Shown here one piece after another: positions 1 through 8,209 of a stretch of DNA of 64,000 nucleotides (the first letter of the stretch is position 1; every line of letters begins with the position of its first letter). Both the position numbers and the translations under genes were made by a program. Source of the DNA: Streptomyces sp. NBC_00234 (GTDB lineage: Bacteria; Actinomycetota; Actinomycetes; Streptomycetales; Streptomycetaceae). Under the pieces are notes generated by a model, which made no database searches, was not told the origin of the DNA, and worked only from the letters and a program-made list of their open reading frames with translations. Location: positions 7,750,001 through 7,814,000 of the forward strand of contig NZ_CP108101.1 in NCBI RefSeq assembly GCF_036195325.1, in the 5' to 3' direction.

Positions 1-2
1 TG

Positions 3-869
3 ACCCTGCCGGAGCCGCTGCCGCTGCGCATCGGTGACCGCGCGGTGCTGCGCGATCCCGGTCTGCGGCGTGTGCTGGCCGGCCTGACTGTGCTCGACCC
101 CCAGCCACCGGAACTGCGGCGTCGCGGCTCCGCCGCACGGCGGGCGGCAGAGCTCGGCGACGTGCGCGGCACTCCGGGGGAGGCGGCCGAGCTACGGCGA
201 AGGCTGCTGGTCAGGCGCGCCGACCTGACCGCGATGGGGGTGGCCGTCCACACCACGCCGGTCGCGGGGGACTGGCTCGCCGACCCCGCCCACTGGACCG
301 CCCTGCGCGCTTCCCTGGCCGAACTGGTCGCGGCTCACCACCGTGAGCGGCCCACCGAAGAGGGCATGCCGGTGGACGCCGCTCGGCATCGCCTGGGGCT
401 GCCGGCCGTCTCCCTCGTGGAAGCACTGGTCACGCCGCCCCTGCGGATGAGCCGCGGGCGCGTGACCGCCGGGCCCGCGACACAGCCCGCCGTGGTGGCG
501 GACGCGGTCCGAAGGCTCACCTCCGAGCTCGAAGGGCGGCCCTTCGCGGCCCCCCACGCCCAGCGGCTCGCGGAACTCGGCCTGGGCCGCCGTGAACTCG
601 CCGCGGCCGTCCGCCACGGAGCGATCCTGCGGCTCGCGGAGCACGTGGTCCTGCTGCCGGACGCTCCCCTTCTGGCAGCCGACCGGCTGGGCGAACTCGA
701 CCAGCCGTTCACCGTAGGAACGGCGAGCCGGGCTCTGGACACCACTCGACGCGTCACCGTTCCCCTGCTGGAGCACTGCGACGGTCAGGGCATCACCCAC
801 CTGCTTCCCGACAAGCGCCGCCGGTGTGCGCCCCGCGGCGGGTCTGCGTCGGTGACCGCACCGGCCTGA
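3..869 (+). CDS. selB: SelB, selenocysteine-specific elongation factor (C-terminal part only)
   Basis: The gene enters from the left edge, so only the last 288 residues are visible. The frame is open from base 3 and reads TLPEPLPLRIGDRAVLRDPG, the usual end of the EF-Tu-like domain III of SelB. It continues into the winged-helix repeats that replace the ordinary EF-Tu ending. Near the C-terminus the motif RALDTTRRVTVPLLEHCD is characteristic of the last winged helix of SelB, which contacts the SECIS hairpin of selenoprotein mRNAs. SelB delivers Sec-tRNA(Sec) to the ribosome at UGA codons, so selA, selD and a selenoprotein such as formate dehydrogenase should lie elsewhere in the genome. The G domain is outside the window. 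The gene converges with the next one, leaving 5 bases between stops. Confidence 0.87.
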   Translation, partial: TLPEPLPLRIGDRAVLRDPGLRRVLAGLTVLDPQPPELRRRGSAARRAAELGDVRGTPGEAAELRRRLLVRRADLTAMGVAVHTTPVAGDWLADPAHWTALRASLAELVAAHHRERPTEEGMPVDAARHRLGLPAVSLVEALVTPPLRMSRGRVTAGPATQPAVVADAVRRLTSELEGRPFAAPHAQRLAELGLGRRELAAAVRHGAILRLAEHVVLLPDAPLLAADRLGELDQPFTVGTASRALDTTRRVTVPLLEHCDGQGITHLLPDKRRRCAPRGGSASVTAPA

Positions 870-874
870 GGCTC

Positions 875-1780
875 TCAGCGGACGGCCGAGGTGTTCGCCT
901 CCGTGGAAGGAGGAACGGACGCTACTGGAGTGAGGGGTGGTGGGGCCGTGGGGGAGGCGTCGCCCACGCGGGCATCGACGCACTCCCGTTCCCGGTCGGC
1001 CGACGCCGGCCGGAAGCAGGCCCGGACGGTGCTGCCGGGGTGGGCCGCGGTCATCTCGGTGTACACGTAGGTTTCCGCGTCGGCGGCGTCCTTGACGCGA
1101 ACCTCACGGGTCGGGCCGGCCGACGTGACCTCCACCCGGTCGCCGATCCGGGCCTGCCACACCCGGGCCCAGCTCGCGCCGCACTTCTCGCTGTAGCGCA
1201 GCTCCACATGGGCGCCGGTAGTGGTGCGATACGTGGTGAGGGTGTCGGGGTCGATGCCGCAGACCATGCGCATCGGATCCAGGCCCTCGCAGGCGCCTCC
1301 GTGACACTGGGGGGCGAGCGAGCGCGGGGCGGAGGCCGACAGCGGATCCTCCTCCGCGGCCTCCAGGCCCGGCAGCAGGAAGAGCACCAGCGCCACACCA
1401 CCGACGATCACGGCGTACGCCGACGCCAGGACCACCATGAGCCTGCCCCGGCGGCCGAGCCGGCGCCCGGCCTCTGGGGGCCGGGGCGGTTCCGGTGTCT
1501 GTGCCGGCGGCTCTTCGGCTGCAGGGGCGGGGGCCGCCGCGCGCCCGCTCCACTCCGACTCGACGATCTCCCACAGGGCCAGCAGCCACCCGTCCGGTTC
1601 GTTCGCGACCCGGCACAGTTCCCGTACGGCATGACGAGGGGGCAGGCTCTTGCCGTTGAGGTAGCGCTCCCACGAGGACTTGCTGTACGCCGTGCGCTCC
1701 GACAGCGCCGCCAGGCTCAGACCCGTACGGGCGCGCAACTCCCGCAGCCCAGCCGTCAACCGGGTGTGTTCCGCGGTCAC
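875..1780 (-). CDS. Membrane-anchored XRE-family protein with DUF2690 domain
   Basis: This is a 301-residue protein. Residues about 5-65 form an XRE-type helix-turn-helix (LSLAALSERTAYSKSSWERY), followed by a Pro/Ala-rich linker. A single membrane segment lies at about 113-136 and an external DUF2690 domain at about 155-270, with several cysteines (CHGGACEG, VCGIDP, EKCGASW, RACFRP) that could form disulfides. The GTG start at 1780 was chosen because it overlaps the stop of the upstream gene as GTGA; longer frames run through that gene. The layout, a cytoplasmic DNA-binding-like head and an extracellular sensor-like tail, suggests signal transmission across the membrane. No target is known. 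It pairs with the neighbour at 1777-2571, which has the same architecture but a different outer domain. Confidence 0.82.
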   Translation of the reverse strand: MTAEHTRLTAGLRELRARTGLSLAALSERTAYSKSSWERYLNGKSLPPRHAVRELCRVANEPDGWLLALWEIVESEWSGRAAAPAPAAEEPPAQTPEPPRPPEAGRRLGRRGRLMVVLASAYAVIVGGVALVLFLLPGLEAAEEDPLSASAPRSLAPQCHGGACEGLDPMRMVCGIDPDTLTTYRTTTGAHVELRYSEKCGASWARVWQARIGDRVEVTSAGPTREVRVKDAADAETYVYTEMTAAHPGSTVRACFRPASADRERECVDARVGDASPTAPPPLTPVASVPPSTEANTSAVR

Positions 1781-2571
1781 TTCGGATCCGCCTCCCGCAG
1801 GGCCTTCCAGGTGTGCGGGCCGATGACGCCGTCCACGACCAGCCCGTCCCGTTTCTGGATGCGCTCGACCGCGCGCTGCGTCTGCGGGCCGAAGATGCCG
1901 TCGATGTCCCCCGGCGATATGCCCGCGCGGCGCAGCAGGCACTGTGCCTCGGCCACCTCCGACCCCACGTGGGTGTACGCGAGGATGGTGTCGGTGGTGC
2001 GGCTGTGGCCCGCGTACCAGCGGCCGTCACGCTGCTCCGGCCGACAGGTGTAGACGACCGGAACCAAGGACTCCGACACGATGGCCGGGGGCGCCGTGAC
2101 CGCGCCGGCGCGCTCGTCCGCGAGCTCGGCGCGGGCGTCGGCGAGTCGGACGCCCAGAACGACGGCAGCGGACACGGACAGCGCCAGGGCCACCGCCCCC
2201 GCCACGACGAGGGCGCGCGGGTAGAGCCCGTACGACTGCTCCGTGGGCGCGGGTACCGGTGTCTCCGGGGCGCTCTCCGGGTCACCGGTGGTGATCACCT
2301 GTCCCTCCGCCCAGCGTTCGGCGGCGATCTCCCGCAGCACCAGCAGCCGGGTCGCATCGTCACGGCTGATGCGGGCCATCGCCTCGACGGCCTCACGGGG
2401 CGGCAGCGACCTGCCGTTCAGATACCGCTGCCAGGACCTCGCGCTGTACCCGGTCTTCGCGGCCAGTTGACGTGTGGTCAGTCCGTCGCGGTCCTTCAGC
2501 CTGCGCAACCGCACGATCAACTGATGCACGTGTGGATGCAGTTCAGCGGGCAACTCTTTCCAACGCGACAT
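1777..2571 (-). CDS. Membrane-anchored XRE-family protein with peptidoglycan-binding domain
   Basis: This is a 264-residue protein. An XRE helix-turn-helix at about 20-70 (LTTRQLAAKTGYSARSWQRY) is followed by a linker and one membrane segment at about 117-141. A C-terminal PG_binding_1 domain at about 205-258 has the repeats DIDGIFGPQTQRAVERIQ and VVDGVIGPHTWKAL. The start is the ATG at 2571, preceded by a GGGGGAG ribosome-binding site. It is translationally coupled to the DUF2690 protein through a GTGA overlap. The head resembles that of its partner closely (WQRYLNGRSLPPREAV against WERYLNGKSLPPRHAV), so the pair probably arose by duplication followed by exchange of the outer domain. A plausible but unproven role is sensing the cell wall and passing the signal to a cytoplasmic partner. 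Confidence 0.83.
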   Translation of the reverse strand: MSRWKELPAELHPHVHQLIVRLRRLKDRDGLTTRQLAAKTGYSARSWQRYLNGRSLPPREAVEAMARISRDDATRLLVLREIAAERWAEGQVITTGDPESAPETPVPAPTEQSYGLYPRALVVAGAVALALSVSAAVVLGVRLADARAELADERAGAVTAPPAIVSESLVPVVYTCRPEQRDGRWYAGHSRTTDTILAYTHVGSEVAEAQCLLRRAGISPGDIDGIFGPQTQRAVERIQKRDGLVVDGVIGPHTWKALREADPK

Positions 2572-2876
2572 GACTCCCCCGCCCGCGTCGGGGACCGTAA
2601 ATCCGGTCCCCCCGTGTCCCGCCCACATTCTGCATCATCAGGGCGCTCACGGAACGGTGACTCCGCTCCGTCCGGAATCGGCCGCCCGCGCCCGGGGCCG
2701 TCCCGCCGTACCGACTCGGCGGCCGACGTCCCGGCAGGTCAGCGACTGGGGCTTCCCAGCACCAGTGGCGTTCCGTCCGCCACGCCACTCGCTCCGAGGA
2801 GCCCTGTTCATGACGACCGTTGGATTGCATTTCATGGCGACCGTTGGATACGGAAGAGCGCGAAGGAGCCCATCAC
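2572..2876. other. Intergenic region between divergent genes
   Basis: About 305 bases separate the XRE gene start from the small gene at 2877. The stretch contains a pair of direct repeats at 2807-2849 and the AAGGAG ribosome-binding site of the downstream gene. I see no other coding potential. Confidence 0.6.
2807..2849. repeat. Two 19-bp direct repeats, period 24 bp
   Basis: TTCATGACGACCGTTGGAT at 2807-2825 is repeated with one mismatch (A to G) at 2831-2849. The second copy ends 27 bases before the GTG start at 2877. Repeats two helical turns apart just upstream of a gene suggest a regulator binding side by side on one face of the helix. A recent local duplication is the alternative. Confidence 0.6.
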
Positions 2877-3189
2877 GTGACCAGGACGCTGACCCTGCGA
2901 GCGCTTCGGAAGCTGAGGACGGCTCCCGGCGGGGAGTTCGACTGCCGGATCGACTTCTCCGACGGGCCGGGGACATCGCGGCCGGTCGCCTACGTGGAAC
3001 GCGCATTGCCGCCGGGCGGCATATCTGCCTACCTCGACGCCCGGAAGAGCGGTGCCCGCTCCCTCGTCCGGCGACACGATCCACGTGAACGCACCTGACC
3101 TGGACTGGCGGCTCGGAGCCGCCCTCGGTGCCCTGATCCCTTCGTTCGACAGCTGGATCGGGAATCCCTGGGACAACAGGAAAGACTGA
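2877..3189 (+). pseudogene. Small hypothetical protein, probably interrupted by a frameshift near 3050
   Basis: A GTG start at 2877 follows AAGGAG at good spacing. The frame reads VTRTLTLRALRKLRTAPGG, then a plausible body up to YLDARKSGA near 3050. After that it turns Arg-rich and stops at 3098. From about 3052 the +1 frame takes over with protein-like sequence (SGDTIHVNAPDLDWRLG) and ends at a stop at 3187-3189 with WIGNPWDNRKD. The two halves look like one protein of about 104 residues split by a single-base indel. It could be a real mutation, a sequencing error, or a 73-residue gene with an unrelated overlap. I recognise no family. Confidence 0.5.
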
Positions 3190-3298
3190 CACGTGGCCCC
3201 GGCCTGTGGGGCTGAACCGACGATGCCTGCGACCGGATCAACCGCCGCAGATGTGCGTGCCGGACCCCGCGAGCCCGGCATGATCCGGACGACAGGTC

Positions 3299-3676
3299 CT
3301 AGGCTCCCGGTTCGCGCGTGGAGTGCTGCGGAAGCTCCACGCCACTCCCGACGAACGGCTGGACGAGCACGTCGAACTGCCCCACCGTCAGATTCCGTCG
3401 CTTCAGGATCGCTCGGGCCGCCGTGGAGATCGCGGCCCAGGCGTCGGAGTGCAGCCCTTCCAGGTGCGCGTCGAGCTCGTCGGCGCGGGAAAGGAGGGCC
3501 GTGCGGATCCGGCGCTCGAGCTCGGAGTTCTCGGAGGCGGACGGCACCGCAGCCTGGCTCGCCTCCCTGCCGCCTTCGGTGCGGAGGTCGACCGTTCGAT
3601 CGAACGCCGACGCGAGCGCTTCCGGTGGCAGCGCGGTGGCCGCATCGACAAAACGTGTGGTCACGGCATTCAGCAT
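3299..3676 (-). CDS. Hypothetical protein, 125 residues
   Basis: The ATG at 3676 has GAGG six bases upstream; a second in-frame ATG four codons earlier is less well placed. The protein starts MLNAVTTRFVDAATALPPE, is rich in Ala and charged residues and predicted mostly helical (SENSELERRIRTALLSRADE, AWAAISTAARAILKRRN), with no signal peptide or membrane segment. I recognise no family. It shares its strand with the next hypothetical gene, 96 bases away, so the two may be cotranscribed. Confidence 0.55.
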   Translation of the reverse strand: MLNAVTTRFVDAATALPPEALASAFDRTVDLRTEGGREASQAAVPSASENSELERRIRTALLSRADELDAHLEGLHSDAWAAISTAARAILKRRNLTVGQFDVLVQPFVGSGVELPQHSTREPGA

Positions 3677-3772
3677 GGGGCACCTCATCGAATCGGCGGT
3701 CTGTGATCTGCGACGAGAGCGTACCGTCCACGTACGACACGCACGCCGTGGCGGTTGCCACGGCGCCGGGCC

Positions 3773-4051
3773 CTACTCCTCGACCTGCTCGACCCGATAG
3801 CCGGCGCTTCGCGCCGCGGCCAGGAACGCGTCGAGGTCGGGGGCGTTGCGCAGCAACAGCCCGAGCTCGCCCTCGTTCTCCGCCATCCGGAAGCTCGCCG
3901 TCGCGAACGGGTGGGTCACCGGCCCCGTACCCGGCAGGGGCGGAGGCGCCGAGGTGCTCACGAGTATCCCGGGCTTGCCGGCGACTTCGACGGCGAGCCG
4001 ATCGCGAGCGAACACGTGGTACCGGCGAATGGACACTGCTTCGCTGCTCAT
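3773..4051 (-). CDS. Hypothetical protein, 92 residues
   Basis: The ATG at 4051 is preceded by GGAAAGGGA. The protein begins MSSEAVSIRRYHVF and contains an alternating beta/alpha pattern (RLAVEVAGKPGILVSTS, then DLDAFLAAARSAGYRVEQVE), like a small compact domain. The C-terminal helix-strand element resembles the end of many small alpha/beta folds. I cannot assign a family. It lies 98 bases downstream of the dioxygenase gene on the same strand. Confidence 0.55.
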   Translation of the reverse strand: MSSEAVSIRRYHVFARDRLAVEVAGKPGILVSTSAPPPLPGTGPVTHPFATASFRMAENEGELGLLLRNAPDLDAFLAAARSAGYRVEQVEE

Positions 4052-4149
4052 GTCGTTCCCTTTCCGTGGAGATCCTCGAACGTGCGCCCGTCCGTGATCG
4101 TCCCGCCGTTCAGCCTGCCGTGTCGCCCGGGGTTTCGCACGGGAGGCCG

Positions 4150-5034
4150 TCAACTGTCCTCGTCGGGAACGAGCACGAGGTCGAAACTCATGCTCGTCCA
4201 CGTGCCCTGCGGCTGCGATCCGTCAGGTGCCGGGCCGGCGGTGTGATGCTCGGCTTCGACGACGAGGCTGTCCTTCACGCCGAACACCGCGTCGCGGCCG
4301 AGGTGGGGATCGCCTGCCACGAAGAGGTGGGTGACCAGGGCGCGGCGGCCCGGCGCGGTGACCTTGAAGTGCAGGTGAGCCGGCCGCATCGGCGTGCGGC
4401 CGGCGGCCGTGAGCAGATCGCCCACCGGGCCGTCGTGCGGGATCGGATACGGCGTGGGCAGGACCGTCCAGAAGCGGTACGCCCCGTCGGGCCCGGTCCG
4501 CAGCCGGCCGCGCGCCGCGGAGCGGTCGCCGGGGTACTGGACGTCGTAGAAGCCGTCCTCGTCGGCTCCCCACACATCCAGTCGCGCGCCGCTGACCGGG
4601 GTGCCGTCCAGGCACCGCACGTGGCCCGATACGTAGCACGGCGTCCCCACCGCTCCGCGTGCGATGTCGCCACCGAGCGGGACCTCGGGGGAGTCCTCGA
4701 CGAAGAACGGCCCCAACACCGTCCCTTCGGTGGCGCCGCGCGTCTTCGGCTCGTTGATGGCGACGGCCAGCGTGGACAGTCCGAGGACGTCGGACAGCAG
4801 GACGAACTCCTGGCGGCGCTCGTCGGTGATGTGCCCGGCGCGGGTGAGGAACTCGATCGCCGCGTTCCATTCCTGTTCGGTGAGCCGGACCTCTCGGGCG
4901 AAGGCGTGCAGGTGCCGGACCAGGCTCCGCATCACCGTGCGAAGGCGGGGGTCGCCGGTGTCGTCGAAGCTGGCGAGGACCTCGTCGGTGACCGCCTGCT
5001 CCTTGTCGTCGGCGACGGAGTGCTCGGCGGTCAT
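4150..5034 (-). CDS. Intradiol ring-cleavage dioxygenase (hydroxyquinol/catechol 1,2-dioxygenase family)
   Basis: This 294-residue enzyme has the N-terminal helical dimerisation domain of catechol dioxygenases (about 25-115, with INEPKTRGATEGTVLGPFF) and the C-terminal beta-sandwich catalytic domain (about 120-285). The four non-haem Fe(III) ligands are recognisable: Tyr163 (DEDGFYDVQ), Tyr196 (VLPTPYPIPH), and His220 and His222 (RPAHLHFKV). Such enzymes open catechol or hydroxyquinol rings between the two hydroxyls to give muconate or maleylacetate in aromatic degradation. The long N-terminal domain and the VEDSPEVP segment are more like hydroxyquinol 1,2-dioxygenases, but the substrate is not certain. 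The ATG at 5034 has a GGGGGAAA ribosome-binding site. No maleylacetate reductase gene is next to it. Confidence 0.88.
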   Translation of the reverse strand: MTAEHSVADDKEQAVTDEVLASFDDTGDPRLRTVMRSLVRHLHAFAREVRLTEQEWNAAIEFLTRAGHITDERRQEFVLLSDVLGLSTLAVAINEPKTRGATEGTVLGPFFVEDSPEVPLGGDIARGAVGTPCYVSGHVRCLDGTPVSGARLDVWGADEDGFYDVQYPGDRSAARGRLRTGPDGAYRFWTVLPTPYPIPHDGPVGDLLTAAGRTPMRPAHLHFKVTAPGRRALVTHLFVAGDPHLGRDAVFGVKDSLVVEAEHHTAGPAPDGSQPQGTWTSMSFDLVLVPDEDS

Positions 5035-5268
5035 GCGTTTCCCCCAGCGGGCTCGGTGCCGGCCCATGCCGCGTGGACCGGCTTCCTCGGACCCGTAGGC
5101 GTGACAGGGGGCGGATGGTCGGTGGGCACGAGCGCGAGAATAGCGTCGGGACGAGGTCCTCATGGGCGCACTGCTGCGCGGCGCTGACCAAGATCTCCGA
5201 AACCCCCACCGCGGTCCGGCCGATCCACCAGACTTGCTTTTGGTTTCCGACGGAGAAGGGCGGCAGTC

Positions 5269-5832
5269 ATGGCGAAGAGCGCACTCCTGGTGATGGACGT
5301 CCAACGGGACGTCGTGGCCATCGCCGACGACGGATCCGGATATCTGCCGCGCCTGCGCAGGGCGATCGACGGTGCACGGGCTGCCGGTATCCCCGTGATC
5401 TACGTGGTGATGGCGTTTCGGCAGGGCGATCCGGAAGTCAGCCCCCGGAACAAGGTGATCACAAACGCTGTGCGGGCAGGCATGTTCACCGAGGGTGCCC
5501 CCGGTACCGAGATCCACGACGACATCGCGCCCCAGCAGGGCGACGTCGTGGTGACCAAGAGGCGGGGGAGCGCCTTCTCGGGCAGCGACCTCGACCTGGT
5601 ACTCAGGGCTCGCGATATCGACAGCCTCGTTCTCACCGGCATCGCCACCAGCGCCGTGGTGCTGTCCACTGTGTGGGCCGCCATCGACCTGGACTTCGGC
5701 CTCACCGTCCTGGCGGACGGCTGCCTCGACACCGACCCCGAGGTGCACCGGGTCCTCACCGAAAAGCTCTTCCCGCAGTGGGCGGACGTCGTCGCCGTCG
5801 AGGACTGGCTCAAGGCCGTCGCGCGGCAATAG
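5269..5832 (+). CDS. Isochorismatase-family hydrolase lacking the usual cysteine
   Basis: This 187-residue alpha/beta protein of the isochorismatase-like superfamily starts with ALLVMDVQRDVV, where Asp10 is the conserved catalytic aspartate. The conserved lysine is Lys97 (VVVTKRRGSAF). At the nucleophile position, normally Cys in a GVATNICV-like motif, this protein has GIATSAVVLST, so Val130 replaces Cys. Cysteine-free members such as EntB and PhzD hydrolyse isochorismate-type vinyl ethers, so the protein may not be a nicotinamidase-type amidase. A good ribosome-binding site (GAGAAGGG) precedes the ATG. It is divergent from the dioxygenase and could share its regulation, though no operator is evident. 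Confidence 0.83.
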   Translation: MAKSALLVMDVQRDVVAIADDGSGYLPRLRRAIDGARAAGIPVIYVVMAFRQGDPEVSPRNKVITNAVRAGMFTEGAPGTEIHDDIAPQQGDVVVTKRRGSAFSGSDLDLVLRARDIDSLVLTGIATSAVVLSTVWAAIDLDFGLTVLADGCLDTDPEVHRVLTEKLFPQWADVVAVEDWLKAVARQ

Positions 5833-5907
5833 CGGGAGGCGGCCCCTCGTGTGAATCTCCGTTTGCGTGCCGAGCACCTCAGGACGGCGGAGTCACAACC
5901 GGGGGTG

Positions 5908-7053
5908 TCAGTCTCCGAGCGTGCCGAAGAAGGCGCGGACATCGGTGACGAACGCCTCGGGCTGCTCCAGCGAGAGGAAGTTGCCGCCGTGCTCCAGTTC
6001 GCTCCAGTAGGTGATGTGGTGATCCCGCTCGGCGAAGCGGCGGATGGCGATGTCCGTCTTCAGGGCGACGGCCACACCGGTCCGCACCGTGCCGCGCGGC
6101 TTCGGGGCCCAGGCGCTCGGGTCGTGGCCGGACTCGTAGTAGAGGTTTGCCGAGGAGCCGGCCGTACCGCTGAACCAGTAGACGCTGATGTTGGTCAGCA
6201 GGCGGTCGCGGCCCACGGCGTCCTCGGGGAGTTCGGCGGCGGGGTCCGTCCACTCCTTGAACTTCTCCGCGATCCAGGCGAGTTGGCCGACCGGAGAGTC
6301 GTGCAGCCCGTAGGCGAGGGTCTGCGGGCGGGTGGACTGGATGGCGTTGAAGCCCATCTTGTCCTGCTGGAAGTTCTCCAGACGGGCCAGCCGCTCCTGT
6401 TCGGACTCGGTCAGCCCGTCGAGTTCGGCAGGGTCTCCGGAGGGGAAGGTGACCAGACCGTTGACGTGGATGCCGATGACGCGGTCGGGCGCCTGGCGTC
6501 CCATCTCGGCAGCGATCCAGGCGCCGCCGCCCGTTCCCTGAACGCCGTAGGAGCTGTAGTCGAGCCGGTCCATCAGCTCGACGAATGCGCCTGCGATGCG
6601 CCCGGTGTTCCAGCCGGCCTCGCCGAGCGGACCGGAGAAGCCGGTGCCGGGCGTTGAGGTCACGACGACGTGGAAGTCCTTGGTCAGCGGCTGGATGACC
6701 TCGACGAACTGTACGAACGAGCAGGGCCAGTCATGCAGCAGCAGGAGCGGGACGGCCGCCGGGTTCTGCGAACGGACGTGCAGGAAGTGGATGTTCTGAC
6801 CGTCGATCTCGGTCGTGAACTGGGGGAACTCATTGAGCTCCGCCTCCGCCTTGCGCCAGTCGAAACCGTCGGCCCAGTACGCGGCCAAGTCCTTGAGGTA
6901 GCCGGTGGGCACGCCCCGGCTCCAGCCGGTGCCAGGGATCTCGCTGCCCCAGCGGGTACGTGCCAGCCGCTCCTGGAGGTCGTCGAGCGCGTCCTGCGGG
7001 ACGTCGATGCGGAACGGGTGGATCCGGGCGTCGGTGCTGCTGCTGTTCTCCAT
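5908..7053 (-). CDS. Epoxide-hydrolase-like alpha/beta-hydrolase with altered catalytic residues
   Basis: This 381-residue protein matches the epoxide hydrolase family across its length. An EHN lid domain lies at about 12-120 (IHPFRIDVPQDALDDLQERL) and the alpha/beta-hydrolase core follows. Active members have HGWPGS, a nucleophile motif GGDWG and a late GGHF histidine. Here these read HDWPCS (107-112), GTGGG (173-177, Gly175 replacing the nucleophilic Asp) and GGNF (Asn358 replacing the catalytic His). The fold markers around them are intact, so it is not simply decayed. It may have a new chemistry or a binding role. The ATG at 7053 was chosen; a GATACT -10 box sits just upstream, implying a very short leader. 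It is divergent from the WYL regulator. Confidence 0.85.
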   Translation of the reverse strand: MENSSSTDARIHPFRIDVPQDALDDLQERLARTRWGSEIPGTGWSRGVPTGYLKDLAAYWADGFDWRKAEAELNEFPQFTTEIDGQNIHFLHVRSQNPAAVPLLLLHDWPCSFVQFVEVIQPLTKDFHVVVTSTPGTGFSGPLGEAGWNTGRIAGAFVELMDRLDYSSYGVQGTGGGAWIAAEMGRQAPDRVIGIHVNGLVTFPSGDPAELDGLTESEQERLARLENFQQDKMGFNAIQSTRPQTLAYGLHDSPVGQLAWIAEKFKEWTDPAAELPEDAVGRDRLLTNISVYWFSGTAGSSANLYYESGHDPSAWAPKPRGTVRTGVAVALKTDIAIRRFAERDHHITYWSELEHGGNFLSLEQPEAFVTDVRAFFGTLGD

Positions 7054-7062
7054 GGGTAAAAC

Positions 7063-7068
7063 AGTATC
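7063..7068 (-). promoter_or_regulatory. Probable -10 box of the epoxide-hydrolase-like gene
   Basis: On the minus strand the hexamer GATACT ends nine bases before the ATG at 7053, so the transcript would have a very short leader. No Shine-Dalgarno sequence is seen there, which fits. The 63-bp divergent gap also serves the WYL gene, which probably regulates this promoter. Confidence 0.4.
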
Positions 7069-7116
7069 CTCGATATAGGCACGCATCGTTCCTAATCACA
7101 CAACAGGCTGGGTTCC

Positions 7117-8085
7117 ATGCTCGATACCTCCGCACGTTTGCTGCGCCTGCTCTCTCTGCTGCAGACCTCGCGCGTTTGGCCGGGTTCGGAACTGGCCGAG
7201 CGCCTGGAGGTGAGTGGCCGTACCGTCCGCAACGACATCGACCGGTTGCGCGAGCTCGGCTACCCCGTGGACGCGACACGCGGTGCCACCGGCGGCTACC
7301 GGCTGGTCGCCGGGGCTGCGATGCCGCCGTTGCTTCTCGACGACGAGGAAGCCGTGGCCGTGACGATTGCCCTGCGCACTGCTGTGCAGGGCGCCGTCCC
7401 TGGCACCGAGGAGACGTCATTGCAGGCGCTGGCCAAGCTGGAGCAGGTGCTGCCCCCGCGGCTGCGCCGACGCGTACGCGCCCTTCAGGCGTACACGGTC
7501 GCCGTGCCGGCGGACCGTCCGGCACCGGCTGTGTCTGCGGATGTGCTGACCACCCTGGTGTCGGCCTGTCGTGACCGGGAACGGCTGCGCTTCGACTACC
7601 TGAACCATGCCGGCTCGACCACCCGCCGGCTGGTCGAGCCGTATCGGGCGGTCAACTGGGGCCGGCGCTGGTACCTGGTGGCGTGGGACGTCGAGCGCCA
7701 GGACTGGCGGACCTTCAGGATCGACCGAATAGAGCCCCGCACCCCGACCGGCCCGCGCTTCTCCCCGCGCGAACTGCCCGGCGGCGACGCCGCGGCGTAC
7801 GTCTCCCTGCGGGTGTCGAGCGCTGCCTGGCGCTACCACGCGCGGGTGACCGTCCATGCCCCGGCGACGGCGGTGATCGAGCGGATCAACCCCGCGGTCG
7901 GCACGGTCGAGGCTGTGGATGCCGACAGCTGCATCCTGATCACCGGTGCCGATACGGTGCAGACCCTTGCCGTCTACCTGGGCATGCTCGACTTCGACTT
8001 CGACGTCACCGAGCCCGCGGAACTGGTCACCCACCTGCGCCGGCTCGGAGACCGGTACACCCGCTCGACGCCTCCCGCCCATTGA
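7117..8085 (+). CDS. WYL-domain transcriptional regulator (YafY/DeoR-like)
   Basis: This 322-residue regulator has an N-terminal winged helix-turn-helix (about 1-60: ARLLRLLSLLQTSRVWPGSE, then LEVSGRTVRNDIDRLRELGY). A WYL domain at about 135-215 has the hallmark pattern (LVEPYRAVNWGRRWYLVAWD) and a C-terminal WCX extension follows at about 230-315. WYL proteins sense ligands, often nucleotides or nucleic acid, and regulate adjacent genes. It is divergent from the epoxide-hydrolase-like gene with only 63 bases between starts, so that gene is its most likely target. The ATG starts MLDTSARLL. No unusual composition is seen. Confidence 0.88.
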   Translation: MLDTSARLLRLLSLLQTSRVWPGSELAERLEVSGRTVRNDIDRLRELGYPVDATRGATGGYRLVAGAAMPPLLLDDEEAVAVTIALRTAVQGAVPGTEETSLQALAKLEQVLPPRLRRRVRALQAYTVAVPADRPAPAVSADVLTTLVSACRDRERLRFDYLNHAGSTTRRLVEPYRAVNWGRRWYLVAWDVERQDWRTFRIDRIEPRTPTGPRFSPRELPGGDAAAYVSLRVSSAAWRYHARVTVHAPATAVIERINPAVGTVEAVDADSCILITGADTVQTLAVYLGMLDFDFDVTEPAELVTHLRRLGDRYTRSTPPAH

Positions 8086-8209
8086 GACGCCGAGACGCCA
8101 CCCGAACCCGGGCGGTCTCGTCCGGATCATCGCGCAGACCGGTGAGCCGCCTTTCGGAGCACGTCACCAGGGTCCCGGCCCGTCCGGTTCGTCGGCTGAC
8201 AGAGCCCTC

